Positions 42,478 to 50,887 of a stretch of 64,000 bases of DNA are shown piece by piece. Made by a program: the position numbers and the translations under genes. The first letter of the stretch is position 1, and each line of letters begins with the position of its first letter. Location: positions 186,001 to 250,000 of the forward strand of contig CAKQQQ010000002.1 in assembly GCA_934271065.1 (NCBI GenBank), given 5' to 3'. Source of the DNA: an uncultured Clostridia bacterium. GTDB taxonomy: Bacteria; Bacillota; Clostridia; Christensenellales; Borkfalkiaceae. Below the pieces are notes generated by a model. It did not search any database. It was not told where the DNA came from and saw nothing but the letters and a program-made list of their open reading frames with translations.

Positions 42478-43009
42478 TATCCATAGGTAAAAATCGGAGG
42501 TGCATTATGTAACGAAAACAAAAACTTAATACTCATGCTTTAAGTCGGTGATATAAAAAATATCAGCGGCTTTTTGTCGTCTTTAAGGAGGTAAAACAAT
42601 GGCAAATTACAATCACTATCGCCCGCCGTGAGCGATATAAAATTCTCACGACAAAAATATTTTCAAAGGAGAGAACAGTTATAAAAACCACATTAAAAAC
42701 ATTTCAATCTTCGCTCGTCTTGCTACGGCGAAGCCGTTGTTTTTTCGACGGACGCAAGCTCCCTGCAAGGGCGAACGGCACCAAACGCGAAGCGATTTGG
42801 TATAGTGAGTTATACCTACCGTTTTTCGGTAGGTATGCGAACTATCCGAAAAGGGCTCCCGCAAAAAGACGAAGTATTTTTGCGGGAAGAGGAGCCGCAA
42901 CGGCGAATACCGTCAACTGCAAAAGCGATTGACGAAAAGCAAAGTATGCGGCGACGAAGTGAGTTATACCTTTTTGAAAAAGGTGTCAAAAACTATTTTT
43001 ACGGAGGTG
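42478..43009 (+). other. Leader and candidate oriT region before the relaxase gene
   Basis: No substantial gene. It holds a terminator-like hairpin (~42542-42575), a GGAGGTGCATT site followed by ATG-TAA, a GGAGGT-led 10-codon frame (42599-42631), a CCAAACGC/GCGATTTGG imperfect hairpin (42781-42800), a perfect 10-bp hairpin ATACCTACCG/CGGTAGGTAT (42812-42836), and the sequence GTGAGTTATACCT twice (near 42805 and 42959). Hairpins plus direct repeats just upstream of a MobV gene fit a transfer origin, but no nick site can be named. Confidence 0.45.
42599..42631 (+). CDS. Possible 10-residue leader peptide
   Basis: ATG preceded by AAGGAGGTAAAACA and followed by nine sense codons (ANYNHYRPP) and TGA. 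The ribosome site is excellent, the product tiny. It could be a translated leader for the relaxase transcript or a relic. Confidence 0.3.
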   Translation: MANYNHYRPP

Positions 43010-43037
43010 ATGAATTACGTCGTATTTAGTATGCCAT

Positions 43038-44006
43038 ATGGAAAAATATAAACGCGCCGATATTGTCGGAATCGAAAGAGAAAACGAACGCGACGAGAAT
43101 TATAAGTCCACGCGAAATCCGCAAATCGACAAATCGAAAACATATCTGAATTACCATACAATGCCGTGTGAGAAAAAGTATCTTGCGTTTATCGACGAAC
43201 GCATTAAACAACTTTCCTTGAGGCGAAAAATCAAAGACGACGCGGTGCTTATTACGTCGTTTATTTTAGGTTCGGATAAAGAATTTTTCGACCGTATTAC
43301 GGCAGAACAACAGAAACAATTTTTTGCCGATTGCACGGATTTTTTCTCCGAACGCTACGGCAAAGAAAACGTTGTATCGGCAGTCGTCCATTTAGACGAA
43401 AGCACGCCGCATTTACATTTAAATCTTATGCCCGTAACGGGCGGCAGATTGTGTGCAAAAGAACTTTTCGACCGCACGGCATTACGTAATTTGCAGACGG
43501 ATTTTTACGAAACCGTCGGAAAGAAATACGGATTGGAACGCGGTAAAGAAGGAAGCGCGGCGAAACATTTGGATACGGTTGCTTACAAGACGAAAAAAAT
43601 GACCGAAGCCGCAGAATCGAAGATTCGCGAAGCGGAAGAAGCGCAAGTCGCCGCAAAGCCTGTGAAAGAATTGCTTGAAAGTTACGAATCGGCAAAGTCT
43701 GAAAAGATTCCGTTTTCGGGCAAGAAAAAGGAAACGGAAATTATCGCCTTACGCACGAAAAACGGAGAATTGCAACGCAAAAACGAAATTCTTGCAAAAG
43801 ATAACGGCGATTTATATGTGGAACTTAAAAAGCAAGAAAAATCGGCAACGACAAAGGAAGGCGCGGTAAGGTTATTGAAAACGTTGCTCGAATACGCGCC
43901 CGAAGAACTCGCCGCGGCAAAACAGGCGGCAAGTCGTCGTCAAGAGCAAGAACGTGAGAAAAAGCATTCCCGCGTAAATTCAAACAACAAATTTAAAGGC
44001 AAGTAA
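43038..44006 (+). CDS. MobV/Pre-family relaxase (N-terminal frame disrupted)
   Basis: 322 residues from ATG 43038. GIERENERDENYKSTRNPQID is followed by the catalytic motif HLDESTPHLHLNLMP (His118, Glu121, His125, His127), diagnostic of MobV plasmid-recombination/mobilization relaxases; the last third is coiled coil and basic. The good ribosome site (GGAGGTGA, 43003-43010) serves another ATG at 43010 whose frame reads MNYVVFSM, what one expects for the first strand of a MobV protein, then goes out of frame because of seven extra bases (ATGCCAT or CCATATG, 43031-43040). So the full N terminus appears broken by a 7-bp insertion; re-initiation at 43038 would lose seven residues. The gene would nick oriT and pilot the strand in transfer. 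Confidence 0.85.
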   Translation: MEKYKRADIVGIERENERDENYKSTRNPQIDKSKTYLNYHTMPCEKKYLAFIDERIKQLSLRRKIKDDAVLITSFILGSDKEFFDRITAEQQKQFFADCTDFFSERYGKENVVSAVVHLDESTPHLHLNLMPVTGGRLCAKELFDRTALRNLQTDFYETVGKKYGLERGKEGSAAKHLDTVAYKTKKMTEAAESKIREAEEAQVAAKPVKELLESYESAKSEKIPFSGKKKETEIIALRTKNGELQRKNEILAKDNGDLYVELKKQEKSATTKEGAVRLLKTLLEYAPEELAAAKQAASRRQEQEREKKHSRVNSNNKFKGK

Positions 44007-44209
44007 GTAAAACTTGCCGAACGGAAACGTAAGCGTCGGCATTTTAAGAGAAGGTATGATACCGAGATGGAAGTGATGAAAAAGTAAGCCCGACCTGTTT
44101 TCAATTCGCATTCATGCGAGGCTGAGAAAAAATTAGAAAAAGGAGCCATAAAAATGAAAAGAAAACTAAATATGAAATTTAACGAATAACTCTATCGGAG
44201 GGGAAAAGC
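44007..44209 (+). other. Gap between relaxase gene and small downstream gene
   Basis: About 200 bp with only minimal frames. AAGGAG at 44141-44146 precedes an ATG with just three further codons before a stop, and other 5-6-codon frames occur. I see no longer gene, RNA or terminator. Confidence 0.5.
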
Positions 44210-44431
44210 ACGAGAAAACGAAAGAACACCACGGGAATACCCGATTATACGCTCGACGGCTTGGCAAGAGCGTTATTGCCCGCGATTCGTCGGTATTTTG
44301 AAACGGAGGAAGCAAAAAGCGAATTTGAACTTTGGAAAGCCGAAAGGCAAAAATTACAACTTAATAAAAAACCTGAAAATATGAATAATCCCGTTATTTC
44401 TAACGGGTTGCCGTTTGACGAGTCTACGTAA
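44210..44431 (+). CDS. Small 73-residue accessory protein with ACG start
   Basis: The frame encodes RKRKNTTGIPDYTLDGLARA followed by LLPAIRRYFETEEAKSEFEL and WKAERQ, a helical protein of a type I have seen next to mobilization genes in Firmicutes elements (recognition by eye only). No ATG, GTG or TTG exists between the upstream in-frame stop (44180) and the conserved part. GGAGGGG at 44197-44203 places ACG 44210-44212 at the right distance, so ACG is the likely start. Function unknown; perhaps an accessory of the relaxase. Confidence 0.6.
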   Translation, partial: TRKRKNTTGIPDYTLDGLARALLPAIRRYFETEEAKSEFELWKAERQKLQLNKKPENMNNPVISNGLPFDEST

Positions 44432-44465
44432 ACGGCAGAGTTTTGTCGAAACTATAAACACGGCA

Positions 44466-44500
44466 AAGGGCTTGCGATTTACTCGCAAGCCCTTATTTTT
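44466..44500 (+). terminator. Terminator after the mobilization genes
   Basis: Perfect 11-bp arms AAGGGCTTGCG / CGCAAGCCCTT with a 7-nt loop, followed by ATTTTTAT. Confidence 0.9.
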
Positions 44501-44664
44501 ATATCTAAATCAGTCTGAATTGCCGATATATAAAGTAAATCCGTAAGGAGCGAAGCGACGGAATAGCGATTGCTGCGTAGCCAATCGCGTCACCATTGCC
44601 TATTTTAAATAAAAAGTAAATCCGAACCAATCACCTGTGACGATGATACAATTCGGATTATAAC

Positions 44665-44677
44665 TTCTTGGTGCGCC
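44665..44677. other. Right attachment site at the tRNA-Arg(ACG) 3' end
   Basis: TTCTTGGTGCGCC, partner of 20261-20273. It covers the CCA, discriminator and first acceptor-stem bases of tRNA-Arg(ACG). Confidence 0.6.
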
Positions 44678-44745
44678 ATAAGGAACTCGAATCCCTAACC
44701 TTTGGTTCCGTAGACCAACGCTCTATCCAATTGAGCTAATGGCGC
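44669..44745 (-). tRNA. tRNA-Arg (anticodon ACG)
   Basis: Minus-strand cloverleaf: acceptor GCGCCAT / ATGGCGC, D-arm GCTCAATTGGATAGAGC, anticodon loop CTACGGA, T-loop ATTCGAGTT, encoded CCA. It is the apparent insertion target of the island and has no terminator of its own nearby. Confidence 0.95.
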
Positions 44746-44824
44746 ATATTATCAGAACGCTTTTGCAACCGCGCCGCAATCGTAATAACGACGATTGACG
44801 ACTACGCGCTTCAAAAGCCTAATC

Positions 44825-44853
44825 AGTATATATCTTTTATCCGTAATTGTCAA
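44825..44853 (-). promoter_or_regulatory. Promoter of tRNA-Arg(ACG)
   Basis: Minus strand TTGACA (44848-44853), 17-bp spacer, TATACT (44825-44830); the tRNA begins about 73 bp after the predicted start. Confidence 0.75.
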
Positions 44854-44883
44854 TCGTTTATTACGCGTTTTAATTAAATGTTT

Positions 44884-45690
44884 TTATTTTTTATCTTCGG
44901 CGGAATTCCGCTCAGCATTCTGCTCGGTATTCTGCTCGGCGTTCCGTTCGGCGGTTTGTTCGACGGATTGTTCGCCCGACGGCGTAACTATGGTTTCGCC
45001 TGCGGCGGAATCTTCCGCGCGCTTACGTTTGGCGTAGGTAAACTTCTTTTCTTCGCCTTTAATAAGACGCGCGATATTCGCCTTATGCAGCAGTATAACC
45101 GCTAAACCGACGAACGCTGCAAGCCCCGCTTTATACCAGGTGTACGGCACAGAACCGAAAAACACCGATTCGGAAGGGACTTTGAAAAGCGCGAAGAGTA
45201 CGCCCGTTACTATGAACGCGGCCGCCGCCGATATGGACGATAATGAAACTATTTTGCTTATCAGAAAAACCAGAATAAATACCGCAAGGATAATCAGAAA
45301 AGCCTTCCAGTCGGTCATCAGCGCGATCGCCGCGCCGACGGTAACGCCCTTGCCGCCCTTAAACCCGAAAAACACGGGGAAGGCGTGACCTACGAAACAA
45401 CCCGTTCCCGCAAGCGCGTAAGCAAGTTCGACGTGCGAAAAGTCGGGATAGATTACCTTGAACAATAAGGGGATAAGCATCGAAACGACGGCTTTGAAAA
45501 AGTCTCCGACGAGCGTAGCCGCTCCGCCGAGAAGCCCGTACACGCGCGCCATATTCGTCGCGCCCGCGTTATGACTGCCGTAATTTCTTACGTCGCCCTT
45601 ATATACCGTTTTAGACAGCAGTACGGACATACTCAGCGAGCCGAGCAAATATCCGATAACCGCGCTTAATATTACCAAAAATATATCCAA
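44884..45690 (-). CDS. plsY: Glycerol-3-phosphate acyltransferase PlsY
   Basis: 268 residues. PlsY signatures: LLGSLSMSVLLSK, the GSHNAGATNMARVYG loop, FVGHAFPVFFGFKGGKGV and the late helix. It transfers an acyl group from acyl-phosphate to glycerol-3-phosphate at the membrane. The last ~45 residues are an unusual hydrophilic tail of short Glu/Gln/Asn repeats (QTAERNAEQNTEQNAERN) beyond the normal ~200-residue enzyme, probably from codon-level repeat expansion. Confidence 0.93.
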   Translation of the reverse strand: MDIFLVILSAVIGYLLGSLSMSVLLSKTVYKGDVRNYGSHNAGATNMARVYGLLGGAATLVGDFFKAVVSMLIPLLFKVIYPDFSHVELAYALAGTGCFVGHAFPVFFGFKGGKGVTVGAAIALMTDWKAFLIILAVFILVFLISKIVSLSSISAAAAFIVTGVLFALFKVPSESVFFGSVPYTWYKAGLAAFVGLAVILLHKANIARLIKGEEKKFTYAKRKRAEDSAAGETIVTPSGEQSVEQTAERNAEQNTEQNAERNSAEDKK

Positions 45691-45738
45691 CAGAGTTTAC
45701 CTCGATACGCCGTATTTTACGGGTTTTTACAAAAAATG

Positions 45739-46461
45739 TCAACTGTTTTTCAATTCCGGAATATTCTTTTCGTCGGCGGCGTAAGCGTCAAGATCTTTAT
45801 TCAGATCGCGTTTGCCGTGCAGACCGAAGAAGAAATTGAATTTTTCCTTAAATTCCTGCGCTTTTTTAGCCGCGGAAAGTTTGAACGCTTCGTATTTTAC
45901 CACGATACGGTTATCTTTCGCCCATTTTCTGACTTTCGCCACGACGTTGAACGAATAGCATACGTCCACTATAAACACGCCCAGATATATGCCCACGCCG
46001 AACGAAAACCACGGATTTTCGCCGAGCCAGACGGCGGCGTTTACGAAAAACTTATTGAGAAACAAATAATATATCGCGCCGATTACCCCCCAAAAGAAGG
46101 TAAACAGCGGGCAAATTATGCCCTGCACGTTACCGAATCTGTCGGAATAATCCCAAAGTTTGACGTGCATTCCTTTAATGAATATCAGCCCCGTGATATA
46201 CTCTACGAGCGTCATCGCCACGGTGATAAGCGATATGACGAACACCGCGCGCCACGCGGGCGACGGTATAAAAGAGTAGTCGAACGACGATATGAAAAAC
46301 AAGCAAACCGTTCCCACGCCGTAAAGCGGAAGGCAGGGCCCCGTTAAAAAGCCCGGATTTATCCATTTTTTATGCACTATTCGCCTGAAAACGAGTTCTA
46401 TAAGATACCCGAGCGAGCCGCCCAGAATAAATATAAGCGAATAAACTATCAGATACTTCAT
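45739..46461 (-). CDS. CmpB-type (PF06541-like) membrane protein
   Basis: 240 residues with five to six hydrophobic helices. GGSLGYLIELVFRRIVHKKW, NPGFLTGPCLPLYGVG and LVEYITGLIFIKG match the putative ABC-transporter type IV / CmpB family widespread in Clostridia. Transport function is not proven for the family. The C-terminal ~50 residues are charged and cytoplasmic. Confidence 0.8.
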   Translation of the reverse strand: MKYLIVYSLIFILGGSLGYLIELVFRRIVHKKWINPGFLTGPCLPLYGVGTVCLFFISSFDYSFIPSPAWRAVFVISLITVAMTLVEYITGLIFIKGMHVKLWDYSDRFGNVQGIICPLFTFFWGVIGAIYYLFLNKFFVNAAVWLGENPWFSFGVGIYLGVFIVDVCYSFNVVAKVRKWAKDNRIVVKYEAFKLSAAKKAQEFKEKFNFFFGLHGKRDLNKDLDAYAADEKNIPELKNS

Positions 46462-46476
46462 AAATTATCTCCTTTT

Positions 46477-47742
46477 TCAGCCGACGTCGGTTTCGCCTTC
46501 GCCGTCGCGCGCGATGGCAAGCATAAGTTTTATTCTGTTATCCTGATTGACTTTCGACGCGCCCGGATCGTAATCCACCGCGACGATGTTCATATCGGGA
46601 TTACGGTCTTTAATGGGTTTCATCATACCTTTGCCGCAGACGTGGTTTGGCAGACACCCGAACGGTTGGGCGCAGATGACGTTTTTTACGCCCCTGTCTT
46701 TAAGTTCGAGCATTTCGGCGGTAAGCAGCCAGCCTTCGCCCATTTTTACGCCCGTATCTATATACCCGTCTACGAGTTTTACTATTCTGTCGAACGGAGT
46801 GGGGGCGTCGAAATCGCCGTGGCGTTCTATAACGCCGATAAACCGCTTTTGTTTACGGAGCAGGAATTTATACAGAAAGTCGAACACCGGCAACATTTTA
46901 CGGTTAAGCCCGAAAAGTCGGCAATCGGTTATCTTGGCGTACACGGTATAGATAAAGAAGTCCATCAGCCCCGGCACTACGGGTTCTGCGCCTTCCGAAA
47001 GGAGCAGTTCTTCGAGTCCGTTATTGCCGAGCGCGGAAAACTTGACGTATATCTCGCCGACGACGCCGACGCGGGTTTTATTCGTTCTATTTACCGGTAT
47101 TTCGGCAAATCTTTCAACCACGCCAGCGCAACGCTTTTCGACTTCTCTGAACGAGAGTTTCATATGCTTGACGGCTTTGCCGAGTTCTTCGGTTATTTCG
47201 CCCGTCAACCGCGCCGTTTCGCCCTTGTTTATCTCATAAGGCTCGGTCTGGTTTTTAAGCGATAAAAGCAAATCTCCGTAAAATACGCAATAGAACATTT
47301 TTATCGCGAGACTCGGCGTGATTCTGAAACCCGGATGTTTTTCAAGCCCGTTGAGACTGACGGATATTACCGGCACGAAACCGAGCCCCGCCTTTTTAAG
47401 GGCTTTTCTAAGCAGCGATATATAGTTGGACGCGCGACAACCTCCGCCCGTCTGAAAGTACACGAGCGCGGTTTTATGCGGATCGTACTTTCCGCTCTGC
47501 AACGCGTCGATGAACTGACCTATTACGAGAATTGCGGGATAGCAGGTGTCGTTATGAACGTATTTCAAGCCCGTTTCGGCTATCTGCTTGCCGTGAGACG
47601 ACAGAACGTCTACGTCGTAGCCTTCCGATTTAAGATACTCCGCGATGATTTTGAAGTGCATAGGCAACATTTCGGGAACGAGTATCTTATACGTTTTTTT
47701 CATTTCCTTGGTAAAAGAAATATAATTCAACGGCTTTTTCAT
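46477..47742 (-). CDS. 2-hydroxyacyl-CoA dehydratase-like protein
   Basis: 421 residues resembling the HgdB-like component that accompanies large activases. PEMLPMHFKIIAEYLKSEGY, NDTCYPAILVIGQFIDAL, FQTGGGCRASNY and CAQPFGCLPNHVCGKGM show conserved cysteines suited to an Fe-S cluster. Overlaps the activase gene by four bases. Substrate unknown; these fused activase/HgdB pairs are widespread but poorly characterised. Confidence 0.82.
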   Translation of the reverse strand: MKKPLNYISFTKEMKKTYKILVPEMLPMHFKIIAEYLKSEGYDVDVLSSHGKQIAETGLKYVHNDTCYPAILVIGQFIDALQSGKYDPHKTALVYFQTGGGCRASNYISLLRKALKKAGLGFVPVISVSLNGLEKHPGFRITPSLAIKMFYCVFYGDLLLSLKNQTEPYEINKGETARLTGEITEELGKAVKHMKLSFREVEKRCAGVVERFAEIPVNRTNKTRVGVVGEIYVKFSALGNNGLEELLLSEGAEPVVPGLMDFFIYTVYAKITDCRLFGLNRKMLPVFDFLYKFLLRKQKRFIGVIERHGDFDAPTPFDRIVKLVDGYIDTGVKMGEGWLLTAEMLELKDRGVKNVICAQPFGCLPNHVCGKGMMKPIKDRNPDMNIVAVDYDPGASKVNQDNRIKLMLAIARDGEGETDVG

Positions 47743-50687
47743 CTTTTGTTTTCCCTTTCTTCGATCGCTCCGATAAGACTGCGCAGTCTTATCTTTACGC
47801 TGCCCAGATTAGTAATTTCGTCGATTTTGAGTTGCGTATAAATTTTATCCGAATTTTCGAGTATTCTTCTCACTTCGTCGGTAGTAATCGCGTCCACTCC
47901 GCAGCCGAACGACACGAGTTGACAGAGTTCGACGTCGGGGTTTTCCGCCGCGAAATACGCGGCTTTATACAATCGCGAATGGTACGTCCATTGATTAAGC
48001 ACGTCTATCGAAGCGTTCTTGTTCCTTGCAAAATCGCAGACGGAATCTTCGCTTACCACGACGAAACCGAGCGCCCTTGCGAGACGGTCTATCCCGTGAC
48101 AAATCTCTTCGTCGATATGGTACGGTCTGCCGGCAAGCACGAGTATTCTCTTCTTGTTTTCCCGCGCGAAGTTCAGCGCCTTTATTCCTTCTTCACGCAC
48201 GAATTTGCGATAGTCTTCGAGTTGCGAAAATCCGACTTCCACCGCCTTGGAAATCTGCGCGGCGGTAAACCCGAATTTTTTGCCGAACACGTCTTTGAGT
48301 TCTTTTTTAAGTTGGCGTTTGTCGTTTACGTTCAGGTACGGATAATAGAAATCCACGCTTTCGAGCGCGTCCACGTTGCCTTTAAGCAGTTCGGAATAGT
48401 ACGCCACGACGGGACAATTGTAATGATTATCGGCTTTCTCGTCGAGATTGTACGGAAGACAGGGGTAAAATATCCCGTCCGCGCCGTCTTCGATCAGTTT
48501 GATAACGTGACCGTGCATAAGTTTTGCGGGATAACACGCCGTGTCGGACGGTATGGTAAACTGCCCGAGTTCGTAGATTTTTTTGCTTGACGCGGGCGAG
48601 AACGTAACGTCGAAACCGAGCGACGAAAACACACCGCTCCAAAGCGGCGCGAGTTCGTACGTTCCGAGACAGAGCGGCAAACCCATCTTATACCCGCCGA
48701 CGTTTTTCCTTTCGGAAAGTTTTTTCAGATATTCGCGTTTAGATTCGTATACGTCGGGATAATCGCCGTATTGCGATACTTTGCCCGTCGGGCGGTCGCA
48801 ATTGTTGCCCGATATATATCGCTTTCCGTCGGAAAATTCGTTGACGGTAAGGCGGCAACGGTTGGTACAGCCGCCGCAGGTGGTAGCCTTGGTTTTGACA
48901 TAGAAGTTTTCAAGCGTCTCTTTATCGGCGAGCGTGGTCGTCGTTTTAACGGACGCTTTCAACGCCGCGCCGTACGCGCCCATAAGCCCCGCCACGTCCG
49001 GACGGATAACTTCCGCGCCCACTTCGCGCTCGAACGCGCGAAGTACCGCGTCGCTTAAAAACGTCCCGCCCTGAACGACTATCTTTTTACCGAGTTCCGC
49101 CGCCGAGTTTACTCTTATTACCTTATATAAAGCGTTCTTGACCACGCTTAAAGCAAGCCCTGCGGATATATCGCCGACGGTCGCGCCGTCTTTCTGCGCC
49201 TGCTTGACCGACGAGTTCATAAATACCGTGCAACGACTGCCGAGATTTACCGGGCGTTCCGCAAACAGACCGATTTCGGCAAATTCTTCCGCGGTATAGC
49301 CGAGCGCTTTCGCGAACGTTTCGAGAAACGAGCCGCAACCCGACGAACACGCTTCGTTGAGCATTACCGCGTCTATCGCGCCGTTCTTTATCTTAAAGCA
49401 CTTTATGTCCTGCCCGCCTATATCGAGTATGAATTCGACGTCGGGGCAAAAATATTTAGCCGCCGTATAATGCGCGATCGTCTCCACCACTCCGTCGTCG
49501 ACCGAAAACGCGTTTTTGACGAGTTCTTCGCCGTAGCCCGTAACCGCGCTTCCGCAAATTTTCGCGTCGGCGTTAAGTAGCGAATACAATTCGAGCAGTT
49601 TCTCTTTTACCACCGCGAGCGGCTCGCCTTTGTTCGCGCCGTAATAGGTGTACAGCAACTGTTTGTCTTCGCTTATCGCGCACAGTTTCGTAGTTGTGCT
49701 GCCGCAGTCGATACCGACGTACACCTTACCGCGATAGGTCTTTATATCCTGTCGTTTTACGGAATATTTCGCCTGTCTTGCGGCAAACTCTTCGTATTCG
49801 GCACGGTTTGAAAACAGCGGAGCGGTAACGTCGCCCACTACGCCGTCGCCGCACTTTTCTATACTTTCGATCAGCGAAGAAAGCGAAGTCGCCGCAGCCG
49901 CCTTATCCGCGTAATAAGCCGCGCCGAGCGCGACGGCGTATCTTGCGTATTCGGGGAAAACCGCGTTCTCGTCGCTGAGTTTAAGCGTCTCTTTGAACGC
50001 CTTTTGCAGCCCTTTAAGATAGAACAGCGGCCCGCCGAGAAAGAGAACCTTTCCTTCTATTTTTTTACCGCGCGCAAGCCCCGCGACCGTCTGGGTAACG
50101 ACCGCCTTGTAAATGCTTGCCGCAACGTCTTCTTTTCTCGCGCCCTGATTGAGCAGGGGCTGTATGTCGGATTTGGCGAAAACGCCGCAACGGGAAGCGA
50201 TCGGGTAAGCCTTTTCGGCTTTGAGCGACAACTCGTCCAACTCGTCCGCGGAGACGTTCAGCAAGGTAGCCATCTGGTCGATAAACGCGCCCGTGCCGCC
50301 CGCGCAAGTGCCGTTCATACGTTCGTCAAGCCCGCCGTTTTTGTCGATGAAAATCATCTTCGCGTCTTCGCCGCCGAGTTCTATCACGCACTTTGCGCCG
50401 CTTTCTCTGTATTTTACGACTTCGCCTTCGGCGTAGACTTCCTGAACGAACGCCACGCCTGCTTCCGACGCAAGCCCCAACGCCGCCGAGCCCGAAAGCG
50501 CGGCTTTGACCGTTACGTCGCCCGTACGGGCAAGCAGATCTTTAAGCATTGCGACCGTCTTTTCGCGCACGGCGGAATTATGTCTTTCGTATTTTTCGTA
50601 GACGGTTTCGTCGCCGCGTTGCAATACCACTTTTGCGGTCGTCGAGCCTATGTCTATTCCTAAATCGTATAAAACTTCGTTATTCAT
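47739..50687 (-). CDS. Acyl-CoA dehydratase activase, two ASKHA domains
   Basis: 982 residues with two BcrAD/BadFG ATPase modules: LGIDIGSTTAKVVL near the start and VGIDCGSTTTKLCA near 325, each followed by a cluster-ligating region (CAGGTGAFID; CSSGCGSFLE). The C-terminal ~350 residues hold a CTN-rich region (CGGCTNRC) and a DUF2229-like domain. Such proteins reduce a partner dehydratase in an ATP-driven way. ATG 50685-50687 has no Shine-Dalgarno; TTGCAA, 17 bp, TACCAT on the minus strand ends nine bases before it, so a leaderless start is likely. Confidence 0.87.
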   Translation of the reverse strand: MNNEVLYDLGIDIGSTTAKVVLQRGDETVYEKYERHNSAVREKTVAMLKDLLARTGDVTVKAALSGSAALGLASEAGVAFVQEVYAEGEVVKYRESGAKCVIELGGEDAKMIFIDKNGGLDERMNGTCAGGTGAFIDQMATLLNVSADELDELSLKAEKAYPIASRCGVFAKSDIQPLLNQGARKEDVAASIYKAVVTQTVAGLARGKKIEGKVLFLGGPLFYLKGLQKAFKETLKLSDENAVFPEYARYAVALGAAYYADKAAAATSLSSLIESIEKCGDGVVGDVTAPLFSNRAEYEEFAARQAKYSVKRQDIKTYRGKVYVGIDCGSTTTKLCAISEDKQLLYTYYGANKGEPLAVVKEKLLELYSLLNADAKICGSAVTGYGEELVKNAFSVDDGVVETIAHYTAAKYFCPDVEFILDIGGQDIKCFKIKNGAIDAVMLNEACSSGCGSFLETFAKALGYTAEEFAEIGLFAERPVNLGSRCTVFMNSSVKQAQKDGATVGDISAGLALSVVKNALYKVIRVNSAAELGKKIVVQGGTFLSDAVLRAFEREVGAEVIRPDVAGLMGAYGAALKASVKTTTTLADKETLENFYVKTKATTCGGCTNRCRLTVNEFSDGKRYISGNNCDRPTGKVSQYGDYPDVYESKREYLKKLSERKNVGGYKMGLPLCLGTYELAPLWSGVFSSLGFDVTFSPASSKKIYELGQFTIPSDTACYPAKLMHGHVIKLIEDGADGIFYPCLPYNLDEKADNHYNCPVVAYYSELLKGNVDALESVDFYYPYLNVNDKRQLKKELKDVFGKKFGFTAAQISKAVEVGFSQLEDYRKFVREEGIKALNFARENKKRILVLAGRPYHIDEEICHGIDRLARALGFVVVSEDSVCDFARNKNASIDVLNQWTYHSRLYKAAYFAAENPDVELCQLVSFGCGVDAITTDEVRRILENSDKIYTQLKIDEITNLGSVKIRLRSLIGAIEERENKR

Positions 50688-50696
50688 TGCGAGTAT

Positions 50697-50725
50697 ATGG
50701 TAGCACAATCGACGAAAATTTGCAA
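50697..50725 (-). promoter_or_regulatory. Promoter of the activase gene (leaderless)
   Basis: TTGCAA (50720-50725), 17-bp spacer, TACCAT (50697-50702); nine bases to the ATG. Confidence 0.55.
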
Positions 50726-50850
50726 TCGTCGATACGGATTACCTGATATAAATTAACCGTTTTTTCATTTTTGCAACGAGTTTTTACGCTTTTTTCTCAA
50801 AAAATTTTTGGAAAAAAATAAATTTAAGCCGCCAAACGCCTTTCAAACGC

Positions 50851-50879
50851 TTGCGAATTAAAAAAAGAAATATTAAAAT
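50851..50879 (+). promoter_or_regulatory. Promoter of the MATE gene (leaderless)
   Basis: TTGCGA (50851-50856), 17-bp A-rich spacer, TAAAAT (50874-50879); eight bases (ATCGGCGT) to the ATG and no Shine-Dalgarno. Confidence 0.65.
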
Positions 50880-50887
50880 ATCGGCGT

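Larger units (their letters stand above)
20266..44671. mobile_element. Integrative mobilizable island carrying a TIR-LRR/ESCRT-like cargo
   Basis: About 24.4 kb between two 13-bp near-identical direct sites, with a large serine recombinase at the left end, a MobV relaxase and candidate oriT near the right end, and no type IV secretion or replication genes. That is the plan of an integrative mobilizable element needing a helper for transfer. Base composition differs from the flanks: the cargo genes are richer in A/T and use AAA/TTT codons more. Cargo runs from 41986 down to 23197. Boundaries are inferred from sequence logic and need an empty-site comparison. Confidence 0.7.

Noticed and set aside
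42134..42505. 123-codon minus-strand frame
   Set aside because: It lies antisense to the promoter-to-terminator structured RNA, has no ribosome site and its protein has no plausible domain.
44510..44660. AATCCGAA/TTCGGATT inverted repeat near the right end as the element terminus
   Set aside because: Serine recombinase sites are direct repeats; the 13-bp pair at 20261/44665 explains the ends better.
20266..44671. Prophage or self-transmissible ICE
   Set aside because: No capsid, terminase, portal, VirB4/VirD4 or replication genes; only a recombinase and a relaxase.
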